Below, piece after piece: positions 59,148 through 64,000 of a DNA stretch of 64,000 bases. A program made the position numbers and the translations under genes. The number at the start of each line of letters is the position of its first letter. The stretch's first letter is position 1. Under the pieces are notes generated by a model, which saw only the letters and a program-made list of their open reading frames with translations, did no database searches and was not told the origin of the DNA. The DNA is from Arion vulgaris (Eukaryota; Mollusca; Gastropoda; Stylommatophora; Arionidae), in the NCBI GenBank assembly GCA_020796225.1, contig CM036762.1, forward strand, positions 54,792,740 through 54,856,739, in the 5' to 3' direction.

Positions 59148-59949
59148 CTGCAACAACAGCAACTACTACTGATATTACTACTAATGCTACTACTACAATT
59201 ACTAATGCTGCTACTAATACTAATGCTACTAATACTATTAATACTGCTACTGCTACTACAACTAATACTATTTGTACTACTGCTAATACTACTACTACCG
59301 CTACTATTGTTTCTACTATCACTACTACTACTACCACTACTAATGTGGTGCTCTCTCATTTATATGACATGGATGAGTCTCAGACGCTGGAACGAGTCCG
59401 AGAATTAGGAGTTAAATTTGAATATGGCAGACAGTGTTGTTTTCGTGGTATAGAGAGAAGATATACTAATCAACTTCTCATGGGTAAGGTGAGCAAGTGG
59501 GCTTTATGATGGCTGATGCAGCGGAGTATAGAGCACGCATGGAAATGCCCAATGTGCCATGACGTCGATCGCATAACATAACATAGCATAACTACTAATG
59601 TTACTACTACTACTACTAATACTACTAATGCTACTAATGTTACTGCTACTACTAATGTTACTACTACAACTAATGTTACTACTACTAATACTACTACTAA
59701 TGTTACTGCTACTACTAATGTTACTACTACAACTAATGTTACTACTACAACTAATGTTACTACTACTACTAATGTTACTACTACTACTACTACTAATGTT
59801 ACTGCTACTGATACTACTACTAATGTCACTACTACTACTACTACTACTAATGTCACTACTACTGCTACTGTTACTACTACGACTACTACTAATGTTACTA
59901 CTACTACTAATGTTACTACTACTACTAATGTTACTACTACTACTAGTGT

Positions 59950-59981
<32 letters not shown>

Positions 59982-60175
59982 ATGTCACTACTACTGTTAC
60001 TACTACTACTACTAATGTTACTACTACTACTACTGCTGCTGCGCTCTACTACTACTACTACTACTAATGTCACTACTACTGTTACTACTACTACTACGAT
60101 TACTGCTGCTGCTGCTACTGCTGCTACTACTACTACTACCACTACTACAACTACTACTACTGTTTCTACTACTCA
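59148..60175. repeat. Imperfect (ACT)n trinucleotide tract, two blocks
   Basis: Blocks at 59148-59345 and 59588-60172 of act/aat/gtt triplets, split by about 240 bp of unique sequence. Every frame stays open, giving runs of T, L/M/Q or S/V/N; none is a gene. Confidence 0.95.
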
Positions 60176-60399
60176 ACACATGGAACAAATTCTAAACTTA
60201 TTATCAGCTACAATTTAATTCACGAAGAGATACAGTTTATTTTCATTTGCTTTTATCTTTCACGTTTGGTATCAACCAAGAGACAATGTGCATGATCGTC
60301 ACTCTGTAACAGCTCATCAAGGAAGTAGATCTACGTTATATCCTTTTGATGCCGGATAGTTATATCTTATTTGTATGTATTCACATTTATTGTTCCGGC

Positions 60400-60640
60400 T
60401 TCCTGGTTTAATAACTATATTCAAACTTTATCGACAACTTGTCTTAACCATGGTTTAATAACTATATTCAAACTTTATCGACAACTTGTCTTAACCATGG
60501 TTTAATAACTATATTCAAACTTTATCGACAACTTGTCTTAACCATGGTTTAATAACTATATTCAAACTTTATCGACAACTTGTCTTAACCATGGTTTAAT
60601 AACTATATTCAAACCTTATCGACAACTTGTCTTAACCATT
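60400..60640. repeat. 47-bp minisatellite, five units
   Basis: Unit ggtttaataactatattcaa, actttatcgacaacttgtct, taaccat. Units differ by about one base. Confidence 0.96.
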
Positions 60641-60697
60641 TCCATCCGGAATTCTTTTTTTTTTAACTTCCGGGAGCATTTCTTTTGTAATGTATAC

Positions 60698-60970
60698 TTC
60701 TTCTTCTTCTTTGCGTTCGTTCTTTACGACCAATTTTAATAAGAGTAGTAGCAGTAACACTCTTTGTGATGTTTGATCTTTGACAAGAGCGTGTATACGT
60801 TGCACATTGGTTTAGTAGGCTCCTAAACGCATAGACTTCTTCTACACGTTTAGGACATGTGCATCCGAATTCAGCCAAAACTCCTTAATCGCCTCTTACG
60901 ACATGCATGGCAGGTAACAGTGGTTCTATTCTTTACACCCCTAATTTGGGCCCCGGTAACCACTCGGGCG
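60698..60970 (-). mobile_element. SINE-A copy, full length with an 18-bp insertion
   Basis: From cttcttcttctttgcgttcg to gtaaccactcgggcg. A private insertion aagagtagtagcagtaac interrupts the usual ttaatcactctttgtg. Flanks taatgtata / taatatata suggest the target duplication. Confidence 0.92.
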
Positions 60971-61008
60971 TAATATATACTAAATTAGTGGATTGGTTTC
61001 TTCGTGGG

Positions 61009-61250
61009 CGTCTGTAGCTTAAACGGTAGTAAGCTCAATCACAACCCAAGCGTACCTGATTCAAACACCGCGGCAGGCAGTTTGGAAGCAATTCGTTTTT
61101 GTGGAATTTTTTTACGTAAAGTAGAAATAGACCTCACCGTTCCGAAAGCAATGACAAGCTACTGAACGTATAAGTGGTGCCTAGAAAAATCAACGACTCG
61201 TTTACTGTGGTTGATGGCTACGTCCTTTTAAGGTTACGCCACGATTTTCA
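61009..61250 (+). mobile_element. SINE-G copy, full length (tRNA-derived)
   Basis: Head gggcgtctgtagcttaaacg with A box tagcttaaacgg and B-box-like gattcaaacaccgc; body tagacctcaccgttccgaaa, agtggtgcctagaaaaatca; tail acgccacgattttcat. Reference copy for the family. Confidence 0.9.
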
Positions 61251-61274
61251 TTTCACTAAATTAGAGAGTACTAC

Positions 61275-61800
61275 GCGCCTATGTGTTGCCAGGGCTCGCA
61301 AGGGGAGCAAAGAATAGTAGCACTGCGACCTACAAGGCATGTCGTAAGAGGCGACTGAGGTCCTAGGGAAGCTATTCTAGTAATTAAAAAGGGTTTAAAG
61401 GGTTTTAAAGCCGAAGGATTGACTTCATTGCGCCGGGTTTTACCCCATATGGCTCGGTCCTCTCCGCAGAAATGGCACGCCACCTGCCGAGAGTATTGCA
61501 CAAAGCACGAAATCCGTAGCTCCGGCAACAATCCTAGGGGTCTCTGGAAAAAACTACACTCGTGAACAGAAGGCCTCGGTCCGGATTCGAACCCACGACC
61601 TTCGACTCGCAAGGCAAAGGGCTTAACCACTCAGCCACAGAGACCCCCAGTAATTAAAAAGCATTATAGAAATTGGATGTGTTAGCCTACTTGTAGGCGC
61701 ATACCTGGCACAACGTACAATCGCTCTTAGACTCGGTTCACATACAACTCACAAAGAGTGGTTAACAAGTGATCGATATGAAGCGTTTGAAGAAGAAGAA
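61275..61800 (+). mobile_element. SINE-B copy interrupted by SINE-C
   Basis: Head gttgccagggctcgcaaggg to gggaagctattctag, then aagcattatagaaattggat to gcgtttgaagaagaagaag. Confidence 0.92.
61392..61648 (-). mobile_element. SINE-C copy inserted in SINE-B
   Basis: Minus-strand full copy; head gggggtctctgtggctgagt, B box gggttcgaatccgg, end cggctttaaaaccctttaaa. Target duplication agtaattaaaaag at 61379-61391 and 61649-61661. Confidence 0.95.
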
Positions 61801-61829
61801 GATAGCATACTGACTCTGCGTCATCTTAA

Positions 61830-62013
61830 CCCTTTAGTTGCTAAAGACGTATATATACGTTTTCCCATTCACTTCTAAAGACGCATTAACACGTCTGCTA
61901 CTATTATACATTGCTACTGTCACTGCTATAGGTGTACATTCACGTTTGTGACCTAGAAACAAAGAGTAGCTATTTTTAGCTCAGCCTTCGGAAAGTATGT
62001 AGCAGCGAAAGGG
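61830..62013. mobile_element. piggyBac-like MITE, 184 bp, TTAA target
   Basis: TTAA|ccctttagttgct ... agcagcgaaaggg|TTAA. Short inverted ends and a TTAA duplication fit the piggyBac superfamily. Non-coding. Confidence 0.85.
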
Positions 62014-62221
62014 TTAAAAACTACCGCGAGCAAATATATCGACTCATAAGGGCAAAAGTGAAACCACCTAATATATACAACAAAACTGAGAAGCGCTTGC
62101 TATGAGCAGGTCCAGCCCAAAACAGGCTCTGACCACTGGTCTCAGAGCTGATGAAGCCAGACTAAGACATATCCATGATGTAAAGCGTACCAGGAAAAAG
62201 GAGCATCGTTTACAAAATACC

Positions 62222-62425
62222 CACTTCCCCCTTTTTTCGATTCAGAAGCATTTAAGCTTTCAGCCCTTCGGCTCGGTGTCATGGACATTATAACCCTTCG
62301 GTTCGGTGTCAGGAGCACCACAAATCTGGAGAACCTGTGGCTTTTCTGTCAGCCCGCAGAATTGAATCGCACTCACAGGGGGCTTGTCACCCGTCATTCA
62401 ACGCGCTACGAACACGCTGGGCCGG
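62222..62425 (-). mobile_element. SINE-D copy
   Basis: ccttttttcgattcagaagc to cgctacgaacacgctgggc, minus strand, complete head. Confidence 0.88.
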
Positions 62426-62839
62426 TATGTACGCTACATCCATCGTCGCTCGAGCGTAACAGGATGCTACCACAAGCCGTCACATGATCTGTAATGTTTT
62501 GAAACGCTTTATAGCAATAATTCGTCCGGAAAGATAAAAGGTCTCTTTATTGTAACACTTTATATTAGATCCTATTTTCCTTGAAAGTCACATAAATTTA
62601 AAAAAAAGATGTAATTTGATTCAATTGCTTTTCCTAGAAATCTAGAAAGAGCTTGTTGTGTAAACAATATGAGAACAGGATCTTACGCGCAGCCTCGCGG
62701 TTTACGACCAACAAATGTTTTTAATTCAATAGATTATTTGAGTCAGACATTTGCAGGTAGGAGTTATGTTTTCTTAGTAAAGGTGTTTTTAAAGAAACCA
62801 AACATTAATATACTGTATATGTATAGATATGGCCTTTTT

Positions 62840-62965
62840 CGTCTTTACAGGCGGTCAATTGGCAAGTGTTTTACAGTGACAACTTCTGAGTTTTCGCTTT
62901 TTCTTGTCTTTACAGACGGTCAATTGGCAAGTGTTTTACTGTGACAACTTCTAAGTTTACGTTTT
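62840..62965. repeat. Two-copy tandem repeat, about 65 bp
   Basis: Units share cgtctttacaggcggtcaat / tgtctttacagacggtcaat, tggcaagtgttttac and tgacaacttct. A diverged reverse copy lies at 42860-42940, just before the hAT-like MITE. Confidence 0.85.
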
Positions 62966-63092
62966 TCTCTCTTGTACTTTAGCTCATCCCTAAGTTTTTT
63001 TAAAAAAGATTCTGCATATGCCTATCCTGGGCAGTTAATATGGGGAATGTACCTAGAGTTCTAGACGTACTGGTTGTGATACAGAGGCATGC

Positions 63093-63292
63093 CCGACTGC
63101 CCAGCGTGTTCGTAGCGCGTTGGACTACGGGTGACTATCCTCTGTGTGCGCGGGTTCAATTCCGCGGGATGGCAGAAAAAGCCACAGATTCCCAAGATTT
63201 ACGGTGTTCGTGGCACCGAACCGAAGGGTTACGATGTCCATGGCACTGAGCCGAAGAGCTGAAAAGCTCAAGTGCTTCTGGATCGGAAAAAA
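63093..63292 (+). mobile_element. SINE-D copy, full length (family reference)
   Basis: Starts gcccagcgtgttcgtagcgc; B box gggttcaattccgc; body ggtgttcgtggcaccgaacc and ggcactgagccgaagagctg; ends cttctggatcggaaaaaaaa. Confidence 0.92.
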
Positions 63293-63349
63293 AATACATA
63301 GGCATATCATCATCAAATAGTTTGTCATGAACAGAGGTTTGCTACCTAA

Positions 63350-63420
63350 CAGCCCGTTTTGAAATCTCTTCCTGACCTGACGCTGTGAGGCATACAGGAT
63401 CCGAGAAAGAAAGAAAGAAA
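63350..63420 (+). mobile_element. LINE 3' UTR tail (AAAG-tail family)
   Basis: cccgttttgaaatctcttcc, tgacctgacgctgtgaggca, tacaggatccgagaaagaaa. Only the last 70 bp of the LINE: an extreme 5' truncation. Confidence 0.88.
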
Positions 63421-63424
63421 GTCC

Positions 63425-63580
63425 TTCGGAATTTCTCTATCCTGTATCTGATGTCGTTCTGCCCAAATCATCAGTCACATCCTGAATCCATCTTCTCCGT
63501 GGTTTTCCTATACTCATCTGTCCAGGGATGCCTTATTTCATAATAGTCTTTTCTAACCATTCGTGTCTTTTTATATGTCC
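63425..63580 (-). mobile_element. LINE C-terminal trace
   Basis: The + strand has catcagtcacatcctgaatc, catcttctccgtggttttcc, like 49500-49560 (accatcagtcacaccctgaa, tccatcttctttgtgatctt). Confidence 0.7.
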
Positions 63581-63960
63581 TAAATAATAATAATAATAAT
63601 TCCTCTCGTACCGTTATACGTTACATAGGGCCTGCAAGTAATTTCTCCATACCGCTCTATCCTGGCAACTCGTTCAATCTCCCCCATGGAACTGAGACCG
63701 ATATTTTCTGCCTCTCTCAGCAAAGTTCGTTTCAGGGTCTCCTTAGGTCGACCTCTTTTTCTTGAACCCTTTGCATCCCACTTCAATGCCTGCTTTGATA
63801 TTCGTTGATCATTTCTCCTCAAGGTGTGCCCAACATATTTTCTCTTCATCTTCTCTTCATATCATCTTCTCTTTCTTATAACAGTTATGTCCTAAATACT
63901 TCAATTTAATAACAGCTTGGTGGATTCTCCCTGACAAAGTTGTTATTAAGCCGTTTGTCG
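63580..63960 (-). mobile_element. LINE C-terminal fragment
   Basis: Minus strand: MKRKYVGHTLRRNDQRISKQ, ALKWDAKGSRKRGRPKETLK and RTLLREAENIGLSSMGEIER, then VARIERYGEITCRPY. Complete LINE C-terminus, ending in (ATT)n at about 63587. Same lineage as 18.5 kb. Confidence 0.88.
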
Positions 63961-64000
63961 CGCTTAGAATGTCGTGGATTCGATTCAGGACCACGTTGTT

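Noticed and set aside
59470..60218. Long frames of poly-Leu, poly-Val or poly-Ser/Asn
   Set aside because: Trinucleotide repeat (ACT)n keeps every frame open; low complexity with no gene signals.
63100..63175. Possible tRNA gene (cgtagcgcgttggactacgg ... gggttcaattccgc)
   Set aside because: It recurs seven times with one body and an A-rich end; SINE-D.

Overview
The window is nuclear DNA of an invertebrate animal. GT-AG introns interrupt its one clear host gene, and most of the rest is interspersed repeats. Many LINE C-terminal fragments resemble those common in mollusc and other lophotrochozoan genomes, so I favour a mollusc-like host. This is inference from repeat style; an arthropod is not excluded.

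Host gene. Coproporphyrinogen III oxidase (CPOX, heme biosynthesis) lies on the + strand from about 9.85 to 25.23 kb. Nine exons splice in perfect phase (936 nt including the stop) and encode the whole conserved catalytic part of the enzyme, about 311 residues. The first exon (N-terminus, mitochondrial targeting) was not recognised. The introns hold Penelope tails, RNase H LINE fragments, several SINEs, a 42-bp minisatellite, and an array built from the 3' splice site of the intron before exon 8 of those seen.

Mobile elements. 0-9.8 kb: LINE and SINE fragments, an RNase H LINE (4.2-5.5 kb), and a Penelope-like element with a GIY-YIG endonuclease between inverted terminal copies (8.3-9.8 kb). 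25-36 kb: SINEs, LINE fragments and two mariner-like MITEs. 36.25-37.2 kb: a large foldback element. 37.9-41.2 kb (- strand): a degenerate THAP9/P-element transposase gene with a tandemly duplicated 5' end. 41-64 kb: LINE tails, SINEs, a hAT-like MITE with a clean 8-bp target duplication, a piggyBac-like MITE, and many minisatellites. The largest is a 27-bp array of about 1.3 kb at 47.65-48.93 kb that appears to have arisen inside a LINE coding region.

The most unusual pattern is modularity. Two SINE families (A and B) share a non-tRNA head of about 90 bp but have different bodies. A third form joins the same head to the C-terminal coding end of a LINE. Another SINE (E) shares its tail with the RNase H LINE. 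Many insertions are nested with readable target-site duplications, so relative ages can be ordered. Family letters (SINE-A etc.) are local labels, not database names.
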